This document shows, one piece after another, positions 21,395 to 33,700 of a stretch of DNA of 64,000 nucleotides. The translations under genes were made by a program, and so were the position numbers. How positions within the stretch are numbered: position 1 is the stretch's first letter; every line of letters begins with the position of its first letter. This stretch comes from Rebecca billardiae RCC1528. Its lineage: Eukaryota > Haptophyta. Under the pieces are notes generated by a model. It was not told the origin of the DNA and did no database searches. It saw nothing but the letters and a program-made list of their open reading frames with translations. Location: positions 310,001-374,000 of the forward strand of contig OZ251248.1 of assembly GCA_965240325.2 (NCBI GenBank). The letters are read 5' to 3'.

Positions 21395-24300
21395 ATGGCC
21401 AGCGGCGTGCAAGACGCGCTCGCGCAGCTGGAGGCGCGCGCGTCGACGGGCGAGTGGTCGCTCGAGGCGGACGATGCCCTGCTCGAGGCGCTGCGCGGCT
21501 TCTCCGCCGCCTTCGTCGCGCGCAGTACCGAGCTCAAGCGCGAGCTCGCCGCGCTCGAAGCGAGCCACGACGATGTGAGCATCCGCGTGCACGCGGCGTG
21601 CGACGAGCTGCTCGTCCTCGCCGACTCACAGTTCATCGAGAATCGGGTGTACGACGACGCGGACATGCCCTCGCCCCGCGCGCACGCCGCAGACGACGAC
21701 GCGTCCACCACGGCCACGCGCTCGCTCGAGGCACACGACCAGAGCCGCGCCGAGGGCAGCCTGCTCGCGCTCGCGCGCGGCGTGCGCGCGCTGTGCGACG
21801 AGGAGGAGCTCGACGCTGAGGCGGCGCAGCACGGAGGCGAGGGCGGGTGGGCACCGGCCCCCGACGACGGGCCGGTCGAGCCGCTCCCGCTCGCGCCCGC
21901 GCGCCGGCCGCCGCCCGCGCCCGCACTGCCCCATTTGATCGGATCAGAGTTTTTCATGGCGGACGATTTGGCGGGCCTCGGCCGGCCGGGCGGCGCGCAC
22001 ACGATCGAGCTCGAGTGGGGCGTGCCCGGCGCGCGCTCGCGCGGCAGCAGCCCCGACGGGCGCGAGCGCTCCGAGCGCGCCGCCGACTCGAGTGCCACCG
22101 AGGGCAGCGGCGAGCTGAGCGACGCAGATTCCACGCCGGAATCGGCGGAGGAATCGGAGGGATCTGATACCGCCGCCGAGGGGTCTTCCTCGGAGGACAG
22201 GCGCGAGCTGTCCAGCGCCGACGAGGACGACGGCGCCGGGCGGGAGGAGCGCGACCACGGCTGGGGCGGGCACGCCGACGCGGACGCGGCGTCGGCGGCG
22301 CGGGCCGCAGAGACCGGCGCCGCCGGCCGCGCGTGCGCCGCGCCGCGCGCCGAGCTCGCCTCCGCGAGCCGTGCGCAGCACGCGCTCGCAGCCGTGCTCG
22401 CGCCGGAGACGCGCTCGCCCGAGCGCTCCGCGCCCAGCGCGGCCGCGGCGGAGGAGGCGCCGCAGGTGCCCCGGAAAGCCCGGGCGGTCCGGGGGCCGCC
22501 CACATGCAATTTGAATCCGGCCGCGGCCCTCAGCGCGGTGTTGACGGGTGGCGCTGGCCCGCCGGACGCGGCGTGCGCGCACCGCTCGGTGAGCGTGAGC
22601 GCGGAGGACGCGGGGTGTGTGCGCGGCGCGGACCGGGCCGGTGCGAGCGCGTCCGCCGGAGCCGTGAGCGCCGGCACGCGCGACGCCGACGGTGGCGGCG
22701 GCGCAGACCGACACACGGCCGCGGCCGCGAGCGCGGCCGCAGGCGCCGTCCCAGCAACAGGCGTGGCCGTGCTACCAGGGGCGGCGGCGGCGGCGCGCGC
22801 GCGCGCGCAGCCTTCGGCCGGGCGTGCCGCGCGCGCCGCGGCGACGCGCGCCGCCCTGAGCGGCCACGGCCAAGGGCTCTTCTCCGGCGCGTTTGGAGGC
22901 TTTGGCGGCGGAGGCGACGGCAGCGGCGCTGACAGTTGGAGCGAGGATGATGCGGAGGCGGAGGAGGCGCGGCGGGTGTCTGCAGCGGGCGGCACGGGCG
23001 CGGCGGAGGCGGGCGTCGCGGCCGCGGGGAGCGCGCGTCGGCCGCCTCAGCCCGCTGCCACCGGCGCGGCCATTGGCAGCGGCGCGGGCGGCGGCACCAG
23101 CGGGAGCGGCGGCGGCAACGGCGGCGGCGGCACCGGCAGCGGCGGCGGCACCGGCGGCGGCGGCGGCACCGGCGGCGGTCATCCGAGCAACCCACTGAGC
23201 CACGATGGAGCGGCTGGCGTGGCGGAGGGCTCGGCGCCCAGCGCGCCCTCCGCGCCGCCGCCGGCCGCGCGCCCCACGCCCGCCGCGCGCCCCGCGCCGC
23301 CGCCCTCGCGCCCCTCGCTCTTCGACGACGACGACGAGTCCGGGAGCGGCAGCGAGGCCGACCTGTTCAGCGCGCGACGGTTCGCCGCGGCCGCGTCGGC
23401 GGCGCCGGCGCCGCGACCGCAGGCGGCGGTGGCGGCGGCGGCGGCGGCGCCCAGGCCTCTCGGCGCAGCGAGTGGCGCTGGCGCGGCGAAGGCGGGGGCG
23501 GTGCCTGCGCAGCCGGTGGCGGGCGGCGCCGCCGCGAGCAGCGCAGCTCAAGCCACCGCCGAGACGACTGCGGCCGCGGCCGCGCCGCGCGTGCCGCCAG
23601 CGTCGGCATCGGCCGCTCTGGCGTCTCTTGGCCTGGGCGGGCCCGGGCCCTCGCAGCTCGCGGCGCGGCGTGGCTTGTTCGACGACAGCGAGGACGACGA
23701 CGACGATGGCGGGCGCGGCGGCGCCCTGCCTGCACCGCCGCTGGCACAGCGCGACCCAGGCCCTGACAGGTGGCAGCCGCAGCCGCAGCAGCCTTCACCG
23801 CAGCAACAGCCGCCGCAGCCGCCGCAGCCGCAGCAACAGCCGCCGCAGCCGCAGCCGCAGTCGCCATCGCAGCGCTCCAGGCGGGCACAGGAGCCCGGGC
23901 CCTTGGCACCGGCTGCGCCGGACGCAGCCTCGCGTGTCGCAGCCGTGCCTCCGCCCTCCTCAGCCGCGGCTGCGCCGACCGGCCCGGGCCCAGGGCAGCT
24001 GGTTGTGGGACTAGGGCGCACGGCGGCGGCTGCGGCGCGCGGCGATGCGGCTGGGAGCGCCGGGGCCGTGCCGTGCTGTGCGGCTGACGCGCTCTCGGAG
24101 CCGCTGGGCGCAGGCATGCCGCCGGGCGGTGACGGGCCGACTGCGCGCTCAGACCAAGTGCCAGCCTCAGTGCCAGCGTCAGTGCCAGCGGAGCGACCGC
24201 AGCCGAGCGCTGCGCCCGCCGCCGGCGCTGGCTCGGCGAGTGCTCAGTCGGTGCACGCGGCGGGAGGGGATGTGGGGAGTCACGGCGCGGGATCAGCCGG

Positions 24301-25356
24301 TGTGTCCTCTGCCGTGCCCATCGCCGAGCCCACGGTGGGCAGCACAGGACGGGGCAGCGCCGCCGCGCCGAGCGGTGGGTGTGTAGCGTCAGCAGGTGTG
24401 CGCGGCGCGGCTGGAGCCATCACAGCACGCGGCGCGCAAGTGGTGCCACAGCGCACGCACGCCGGCGCACGCGCTGCCTCCCGGGTGCTACTCCCCAGCT
24501 GCCGTGTTGATTTGTGCTGGCGTGGAGCACACACCCCGCACCACAGCCACTGTGCCCTCGCATCTGCCACCTCACCGCCCGCGAGCATGCTGCCTGCCCC
24601 GCGCGCGTGTGCGCGGACCCTCTGCGTCATCCCACAGCGAGCAACGGCCGAGCTCGCCGCCCCCGAGGCGGTGGTGGCTTGTTCGACGATGATGACGACG
24701 ACGAGGACGGCGGTGGCGGAGGAGGCCTGTTCGGCAGCGGCGGCGGCAGCGGCGGCGCACGCGCCACACCGACCGTCGGGATGGGCTCGGCGCCCGTGGC
24801 ACAGCCCAGCAGCGTCGGCTCGACGGCGCGTGCAGCGGCAGACAGGCCGAGAGCTGAAGTGCCGCGCGCGCAGCAGGTGCGCTCCACCCTCTTTGGCGAT
24901 GACGACGAGGGCGAAGATGGCGGCGGCGGTGTGGGCAGCTCGCTCTTCGGCAGCGGCGGCCGCGGCAGCGGCGGCGGCGGTGGTGGGGCCCGAGGCAGCG
25001 GGAGCTTCTTCGGGTCCGGCGGCGGGAGCGCGCGCGTGGCCGAGTCCAAGCGACGAGGCACGGGCCTCTTTGACGACGATGACGACGACGACGAGGAGGC
25101 CGGCCGTGCTGGCAGCTCGAAGGCGATCGGTGGTGGCGCGGCGGCAAGCGATAGCAGCGGCGGCCCGGCGCTTGGGATGCCCATCGGCGCAGCATCATCG
25201 GCGTCATCAGCCGCCGCCCCCCGCCCAGGCCCAGCGCAGGCGGTGGCGGCTACGGTCGGCGCGGGCGCCACAGTACTACGCGCTGCGCCGACGACAAAGG
25301 CGACTCCCAGCTCCTTCGCCAGGGGGCTCTTCGATGACGACAGCGATGACGAGTGA
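21395..25356 (+). CDS. FAM21/WASHC2, WASH complex subunit with C-terminal LFa motifs
   Basis: FAM21 recruits the actin-nucleating WASH complex to retromer on endosomes. Exons 21395-24395 and 24638-25356 join in frame across a GT-AG intron (24396-24637), giving 1239 residues. The N-terminal ~100 residues carry the family globular domain: WSLEADDALLEALRGFS, then the signature QFIENRVYDD. The rest is a long disordered tail rich in Gly, Ala, Pro and Gln with acidic LF[D/G]DD repeats (the retromer-binding LFa motif type) at about residues 642, 761, 1015, 1085, 1144 and 1231; the protein ends in LFDDDSDDE. The intron lies in the tail, and the last four motifs are all in exon 2. Without splicing the frame runs out of the acidic pattern, which supports the intron. 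Confidence 0.88.
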
Positions 25357-27739
25357 GTCGTGGCAGCGTCCAGCAGCAGGCTCCTCAGAGTCATCATACG
25401 ACGGCCTACGACTGCGGGCGGCCCGCGAATAGCTATATGGCGGGCTATATATATATGGCGGGCCGTAGGTCCGCCCCTTGTAGTGCCCGGGGAAAAGATA
25501 AGAATTTAAAGAAAACGAAAAGGAAAAGGAAAATCGCGCCTCGCAAAGAAAAGAAAATCGCCTCGCTCACTACCGGGCGCCCTCGCAGCTCCCACTCAGG
25601 AGGCGCTGCGCCGAAAATCTGTTCAGGCTGGCGCGGAGCGCGTGAGCGGCGCGCGCCGAATCCAACGCCGGCGCGGACATCGCGCGAGGATTCCCTAGAC
25701 GGGTTTTCGCCCGATTCGCGATTGCTGCCCTCGTCGTCTCGCGTGCAGGTCAAACGAGGGCTAAAGTCGACGCGTCTCCGGGACGGGTACGCTCGGCGCG
25801 TCGACACGATCGTGCGACCTGGGGCGATCCTCGCCAGACTTGCACGTCGAGCGCTCGCATCGCTCATACCATCGAGCGCTGCGCACGACAGCCACCTCGC
25901 GCGATCCACCGCCGTGCGTCGGGCTCGGTGCGGAAAGGCCCTCATCACGAGGTGCCTCGCGGGCGGGAAGCGCCATCGCACGCGACGCAAGATTGGCGCG
26001 GCCTTCTGAACTCGATCGCCGGAATCCTCATCGCGAACCGGACTGTCGCTCGCGGTCCCTCAGCCGAAGCCCACGTCCGGCCTGCATGGCGTCGACGGTG
26101 ACCAATGCGACGGAAGCGCAGCGCCAACGGCGTACGACGCGCAGCGGACGCACCTCCCGGGTCTGTCGCCGTGGCAGCAACCGCGTCTTCGCGAGTTGGC
26201 GACCCTCGCCGCAGCGCGACACGGACAAGCCCGTGATGCCATCCGCAGAGAGATGAATCGTCGAGCATGCAACATCGACGCGCCATCCTCGTCCATGGCG
26301 CAGGCGCTGCGGGACGAGGCGGACGTCGTCACGCCGGTGACGGATGCGCTGCGATTCATGTGCCTGCGTGAGGAGCTCGTGCCCACTCTCGATCGCGAGT
26401 GGCACACGCTGTCGCTGTGCGCGCGCGCGCGCAAAACCAACAGCTCCTCGTGCCGCCGAACATGCGGGCGCCAGACCTGTCGAAGATGCGAAGAGCGACG
26501 ACCGCGTGAACGTCAACGCGCTCGTGCTCAGCGTGGCGGCCGTGCACGATGTCAACGCGACCTGCGCCGAGCCCATCATGCTCGGAGCGGACATCGGCAA
26601 GCATCCTCGCCACGACCGCTCTCGGCTGGCGGCAAGAGGACATGCACACGATCTACTCTGGCGGCTTCGTCGGTGGCGAGGCGCTCGATTACGCCATCGC
26701 GGTCGAGATGCGGCACATACAGCGCGTACCCGCGCTCGCGCGGAGCAACGGGCTACCCGCCCCGCCCCGCGTGCTGCACATTATTCCCTCGTGCCGGGTG
26801 TGGCCCTCGCTGATGCGCACGGACGCATACCGCACCGCGTGGGAGAACTTCACAGGTGTCACTGGTCCGACTGTCCGTCACCCACGGCCACGAGCGAATG
26901 CTGTGGAAAGACGCGAACCCGCAGAGGAAACATTGCGACAGCACTGGCACGGCCCGCCGCCCCCCCCGCCCGCCAGGGCACAGTTTATATACTCTACCGG
27001 GTGGCCACCGTGCCGCGCCTGACGTACGAGTCAGAGTGACCGCCAGGCAGGTCCATTAGCGCGGCGCACGGATACTGAGTCCAGCCAATAATATAAGACT
27101 CTGCTGAGCCGGCGGTCCGACCTGAGCGCCGCACAGCTGACGACGACACAGCCATCGGCACGGGTATCCAGCCGCAGCCACTCGGCGCCGTGAGTATACT
27201 GAGTATACGACTGAGACAGCTCAGACTGAGTGGCGTGCCAGTCGGCGGCCGAGACCGTACCCGTGCAGCTGCGCCGCAAGTAACGGCCAGCAGCAACGGG
27301 CCGATCGTCATGGACATGGTCATAGCTGGATGCCTGTAGCAGCAGCAGGGGTTCGAGCGCTTCGGAGCCTGCGACGTCTCCAAGAACAAAATGTATGCCC
27401 ATCATCACCACACTCCATCCATCGTCGCCGTAGCAGCAGCAGCATTGCCAGCATTCGCATCAATAGCAGCACAGCAGCGCGCACGCGTCCCGTCGACTCG
27501 TCGGAGTCCTCGTCACGCGCCGCCGCGCGTCGGCGCGGGCGTTGTGCAATGTGCACGACATCGAGCGCCGCCACAGCTGACGATCGTCACCACGCGGTAG
27601 TCTTCCAGCTCCAAATGTGAAAGGGAAATTATGCGAGCATGCAAAAAGGGGGGTTATTCATTCTGTAGTTTGTTGGCTGGCGCGCGCCACGCCACGCCGC
27701 GCGCCAAGCCCCTCGCGGTCGCCGTGTCCGCCCTCGCTC
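25357..27739. other. 2.4-kb region between converging genes, with unexplained open fragments
   Basis: Lies between the 3' ends of WASHC2 (+) and the channel gene (-). A purine-rich, A-biased tract sits at ~25490-25565. From ~26200 to 27020 the plus strand has protein-like fragments that switch frame, including VNVNALVLSVAAVHDV (~26508), then EDMHTIYSGGFVGGEALDYA (~26636), then RVLHIIPSCRVWPSLM (~26766). I do not recognise a family. This could be a decayed gene, an unspliced gene with short introns, or chance. The rest shows nothing. Confidence 0.4.
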
Positions 27740-30700
27740 TCAGCTCGCGTCCGCCTTGACCGGCTTGCGGAAGGTGACCTCATACAGTCTCTCGACCGGC
27801 TTGGCGTCCGTGTCGCCGAGCGCCATGACGTCGTCGTACTGCGGGCGGGCGCGGGGGTGCGCGGGGCGTGCACGCGTGCGTGTGAGCCACGCGTGCGCGC
27901 GAGCGTCGCGGCACGGGGCAGGAGCGGACGGCGGTGCGGCGCGGTGCGCGCGCGCCCGGCCTTGGGAAGCCCCGGCGTGCAGCCCGCGCGTGCGCACACA
28001 CCTTCGACTTGAGTTTCTTCGTGGCGAAGAGAGCAAACTCCTTGGCGTCGTCGGACCAGCGGTCGATGAGCGGCGCGAGCGTGCCCGTCGCGTCCTCGCG
28101 CCAGTCGAAGTAGCCCTCTGCGCCCGGGCGGACGGGTGGGCGCGCGCGCACAGGCATCAGCGCGTGTTGATGATGAGCTCATCGCGCGCGCGCGCGCGGG
28201 CAGCGGGCGGGGCACGGCGCGTGGGGCGAGCGCGGCGCGCGCGCGCGCGCGCACCGGCGTATGTGTAGATGACTTCCCATAGCTCGGGCATCTCGTCGGC
28301 GAGCACGGCGCCGCGATTGCGCTGCAGCTGGGCCGCCTTCTCGAGCTGCTCCTTGAACGCCTTGAGCGCCTCCTTCTCCTCCTTCACCCACGCGCGCATC
28401 GCGACCACGTCGCGCAGCATCTGCTCGCGCTGGTCGATGCCCGCGCGCATCACCTTGATGCGCGCCGCCTCGACGTCCGTGCGGAACTTGGTCGGGCGCG
28501 GCAGGTGCGAGCCGGGCCTGCCGCCGCGCGAGAGCAGGATCGCCAGCACCACCTTCCCCTCGTCCGTCCCGTCGCGCAGCGCGTCGTCGTACGCCGTATT
28601 CCCGAACGCATCCTCCAGATGAATCTCGATGTCCGGCAGCCCGACCAGGAAGTTGAGGCCGTTCACGTTGCGCGACGACGCGGCGAGGTGGAGGGGCGCG
28701 CGGCCGAGCTCGTCCTGCTGGTTGACGGAGCAGGCGAACGTGATGATCCGCTTGAGGTTCTCCACGTCCGGCTGCGTCGCCGCCTCGTTCACGTACCGCG
28801 CGATGTCGAACTCGCCGAGCTTGGCGCCGTGCTTGACGAGCAGCGCACACGCCTCGTCCTGGTGGCCGAGTAGCGCGTCCTGCAGCGCGGTCGCGCCGCG
28901 GAGGTCGCGGTTGTTCACGTCGGAGTTGTTCTCGATGAGCAGCAGCAGGTTCTCCGTACGCCCCTCCGCCGCCGCCACGTGCGTCGCCGAGCGCAGCTCG
29001 AGCGTGCCCGCGTTCACGTTGCCGCCGAACGAGCAGAATCGCTGCAGCACCGCCGTGCCGCCCGGCACGGCGCCGGCCGCGCACATCTCCTCGGACACGT
29101 TGCGCGTGCCGTGCAGCCCGCCGTGGCTCGCGAGCAGCGCAGCGGTCTCAAAGTTGTCCGACTGCAGCGCGTCGTCGAGCGCGGTGTGCCCGATCTTGTC
29201 CTCCGCGTTCACGTCCGCGCGCGCGGCGAGCAGCAGCTCGATGAGCTTCTTGTGCCCGCCGCACGCGGCGAGCTGCAGCGGGCGGCGGCCGTGCGAGTCA
29301 GCGTGGTCGACGTCCATCGAGCGCGCCGAGAGCAGCCGGCGCACCTTCTCGAACTCGCCCTTGACGCACGCCACGCAGATCTTCGCGTGCATCATCTCAT
29401 CGCGCTTCGCCTTGGCGTTGGCGAGCGTCTGTGGTGCGGCGCCGCGCGCGCGCGCGCGCCACGCGCGTGCGGAGCGCCGGGCGGAGCGCGGCTCAGCGCC
29501 GTGCACGCGGGAGGCGCGGGATGGGGCGCGATCGCGCTGGCGGCCGGCGCACCTGCTGCAGCGAGATGATGTCGGAGGCGCCACCCGAGCTGCCAGTCTC
29601 CGAGCGGCCATCCTGCGAGCTCGAGTCGTTGCTGCTGCCGAGCGCCGAGCTGCCGCCTCCCGAGCCCGAGCTGTGGCTGCTGCGTGCGCCGGAGGAGGCC
29701 GAGGCCTTGGAGCGGCCAGAGCGCGCCGAGCCCATGGCTGCGCACACGCGCACGCGCGCACGGCGCCGCGAGAGGGGGGATGGCGCGCGCGAGCAGTCAG
29801 CCATCGCGTCGGCCACGCGCGCGCTGCGAGGTCGAGCCGCGCGGCCCGCGCGCGCATGCGCGCGCGCACGCTCGCGCGCGCGCGCGCCGCGCGTACTCAG
29901 GCCCTCGTACTGGCGGACGGCATTGTCCATGAGCACATCCTCCTGCGTCGGGAACGACTTGAGCAGCTCGCGGTACAGCTCCTGGTTGAGCACGAACGTG
30001 GTCGCCTTGTCGTTGCGGCTCACCTTGGCCGTCTTGTGGTGCCGGATGCCAAAGATGAACGCGACCTCGCCGAGGAACTCGCCCGGGCCGGCCGTCTGGG
30101 TCTTGTCGTCGCTCTGCTCGTTCTCGTCGCCGTCGCTGAACTCGACCGTGCCCGAGGCGAGCAGGATCAGCTCCTTGCACTGGTCGCCCGCGCGGTAGAT
30201 CACCATCTCGGCCTCGATCTCGCGCTCGGTGAGCACGGCCGAGAGCCGGTCGATGAAGCCCTCGTCGCAGCCCTTGAGCAGCGTGGTGTCGGCCATGAGC
30301 GCGCGGTTGGTGTTCGACGAGATCTCCATCTGCAGCGGCACGGGCAGCCCCGAGTAGATCTGCTCCGAGTCGATGTTGGAGAAGGAGGCGTGCTGCATCT
30401 TGTCGACAAAGAACTTGGTCATCCGCTCCTTCAGATCGGCCGGCACGTTCACGTGGCGCACGTACGCGTTGACGAGCTCGAGGTGCGCGCGCTTGCCCAC
30501 GATCTCGTCGTCCATCTTCATCACGATCCCCGAGATCCCGCCGACGCAGTACGCGTCTGCGGCGCGCGGGTGGCGCGCGGGCGCCGGGCGTGCGTGCGGA
30601 GTCAGTGCTCGGAGCGCGCGCGCGCGGCGAGCGCGAGGCGGTCGGCTCGCGGCGCACGCGGCACGCACAGATCGTCATGTTGATCACGCAGAAGCTCACG

Positions 30701-33700
30701 AACATCGCGAACTCGACGTACGTGGCGGGCAGCTGCACGACGCCGAGCGCCGAGACGAGAGAGAGCACGAAGAAGACCGCGGTGATGTAGTGGTCCACGA
30801 GCTGCTCCTCGGGCGACATGTGCGTGAGCAGCCCGTCCTCGCCGCCCACCATCACGCGCTGGCGCAGGTAGTACGTGGCCCACGTGTTGTCCCACTTGTT
30901 CAGCGCCATCTGCGAGAAGCCGATCACGTTCCACACGCCCGCGCAGTAGTGGATGATCAGGATGAGCGGCAGAGCGTTCTTGAGCAGCATCCGGCCCATC
31001 TGGCGCTCGGAGAGGTTCGACCGCCAGACCTTGAACGCGCCGAGCAGGTAGCGCGCGTTGATCATGCGCAGGTGGCGCACGCCGAAGCGGATCATCGGGT
31101 CGATGCCGAGCACCCACAGCACCTGGTCGTGCGGCCAGCACGCGAACGCGTCGAGGCCAAAGTCGTTGGAGAGGTAGTGCGCGCGCACCTCGGACGGCGC
31201 GAACACCTCGACCGACTTGTCGTTGATGAACGTCGTGTTGAAGCGCAGCAGGATGCGCAGCATGTACAGCGCGTCGCACACGAGGTTGACGTACGGCACC
31301 CAGCGCATCAGCACCACCTGCTCGAAGAAGCACAGCTGCATCGGCACGGTGAGCACGTCCCACAGCACGGTGATGTAGAAGAGCCACACGCTCAGCTTGT
31401 TCATCCGAGAGTGGACCGAGACGATGTACCACGGCCACACCGTCGTCGTGCTCGCGCCGTTCTCGACGCCCGCCTCTGCGGAGACCATCTCGCGCGAGCC
31501 CACCTGGATGTCGAACTTGTCGAGGAGCGCGACGATGCCCTTCTTCTTGCCGCCGCTCGCCGCGCCGGTGAGCGGATCGACGCCGCCGGCCGCGCGCAGC
31601 GCCGCCACGCGGTCGCGCAGCTTAGTCACGAGCTTCTCCCAGGTGACCTTCCGCTGCTCGAGCTCCTCGGCCTCGAGCTCGGCCGCGCTGAGCAGCAGGT
31701 TGTGCACGAGCGCGTGGTTGGGGTCGTCCTCCTCCTCGCCGTCGTGATGCTTCGCGACGGCGCCGTCCGCGGCGGCCGCGCCCTCCTCGGCGGCGCGCGC
31801 GTCGGCGACCGGCCTCCCGCGCACCGGGATCGTCAGCTCGAGCTCGCGCTCAACCCAGCCTCGGATGTGCTCGGCCGTCGTCTCCATCGGGATGGCGAGC
31901 GCGTGCTGCACGGCCTTGAGCAGCACGTTCGCGTCGACCTCCTCCGCCGGCTCGATGCGGCCGGTCTCGATGCGCAGCGTGAGGTTGTCCGCGAGCAGCA
32001 TGCACGCCGTCGCCGTGCCAAGCGCCGCGTTCAGCTCGGCGACGATCGACTCATCCGCGGCGGCGATGCGCGCTGCCTCCGCCTTCGCCACCTTCGACTT
32101 GGCCTGCGCCGCCTTGGACATCACCTTGCCCGCCGCGAGCACGTCGCCCTTGCGCAGCTTCGGGATGAAGACGCCGTTGCCGTCGGCGCCCGCCCCAGCC
32201 GCCGCGTCCTCCGAGACCGCCAGCAGAATCCACGAGGACACGCCGATGAAGAACTGAGACTCGGACATGGACTGCGCCGGCCGGTTGCTCCGCCCCTTGG
32301 AGCGCAGCTGCAGCACCTGGTCGTTGCCTGCGTGGACCATGCGCCCGCCCACGGCGCTTGGCGCCACGGTGCTCGACGGAGCCTCGGCGGGGGGCGCCTT
32401 CTCGGCCTCGCCAGCGGTGGAAGCGACGACCGCCGTGCTCACGCCCGCCGCCGAGCTCGCCGCCTCGGCCGCTCCGCCCGCCGCCTCCGCGGGCGCCGAC
32501 TCTTCCGCGCCCACCTCGGCAAAGTTGGCCTGCGGTGGCGCCGGCGCCACGTTGACGCGCAAGGGGTCAGCGGCGGCGTCGGTGGTGCCATCGCCGGTGG
32601 CCGCGGCTGCGGCCGCGTCGGTGGCGTCGGCGGCAGCGTTGTTCTCCGCCGCCTCCGCGGCGTTGCGGTCGTCGGAGGACCTGCGGTCGGCGGAGCCGTC
32701 GTCCGCGTCCGCGGCGACGGCCGCAAAGAGCTTCTCGAGCTCCTCGTCGACCGCGTTGCCCTCGGCCTTCAGCCCGACTTGGAGCGTGGTGCGGCGCGAG
32801 CCGGCGCCGCTCGCTCCGCCGTCCTCGAGCACGCGCGAGGTGCTGCGCCGACGGCCCGCCGCCGTGCCCACCGGCTCGGCGTCGGCGGCGAGCTGGCCGT
32901 CCTCGGCCACGGCCGCGACCTCCTCCGGCGGTGCGGTCAGGTTGCGCGACGCGGCCATCAGGTAGGTGAGCAGCGACTTGATCTCCTCCGAGCCGAACTC
33001 GCCGAGCTCGCTCTGCAGCCTGCGCACGTCGCGCATGCGGATCTGCCCGGTGTGCGACGCGTCGAAGACGCGGAACAGCCGCGTGATCAAGAAGCACGCC
33101 TCCTCGATGGCGACGATGCAGGACTCCACGCCGTCCGCGCCTGGGTCGGACTCGCGCGGCGAGCCCGAGCCGTCGCCGCCCGCCGCAGCGTCGCCCGTGG
33201 ACTGGCGCTCCTCGGCGTTGAAGCTGGTGCGCAGCCGCGCGGCCATGCCGCTGAACCGCCCCTTGCGCTTGGGCGAGCCGTAGACGTCGTCGTCCTCGGC
33301 GGCGAGGTCCTTGTCCTTGGATGCGCGCGCCGCGCGCGCGCCAGCAGGCTCGGATGGGTCGGCGGAAGCGCCGAGCGCGGCGGCCTCGCCCTTCGCCTTC
33401 GCCTTCTTCCGCCGCCGCGTGCCGTAGCGCTGTGCGAGCAAGTCGATGAAGCGGCGCGAGCAGAAGAGCACCACGTGCCCGAGCTCCGAGAGGAACAGCG
33501 GCCCGTCGCTCTCCTCGTCCGCCAGCTGCGCGCCCCGCTGCGCGCCGGCGCGCTCAGCGTTCGCCTTGGCGTCGTTGAGCTGGCGCGACATCTCGATCAG
33601 CCCGGCGCCCGTCTTCGAGCCGCGGCGCAGCGTCTCTTTGAACGAGCCGTTGGACTTGCAGAAGGAGCCGTCCTTGCCCTTCGAGTCGTGGCGCTGCACC

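Noticed and set aside
21307-22995. N-terminal extension of the carnosine methyltransferase on the minus strand
   Set aside because: The extension is exactly antisense to the FAM21 N-terminus and is low-complexity; the ATG at 21306 precedes the conserved enzyme and gives the family length.
26508-26600. PIWI/Argonaute-like reading of the MLGADIGKHP segment
   Set aside because: Only a short resemblance to GADVTHP; no other Argonaute motif or catalytic residue is in reach.
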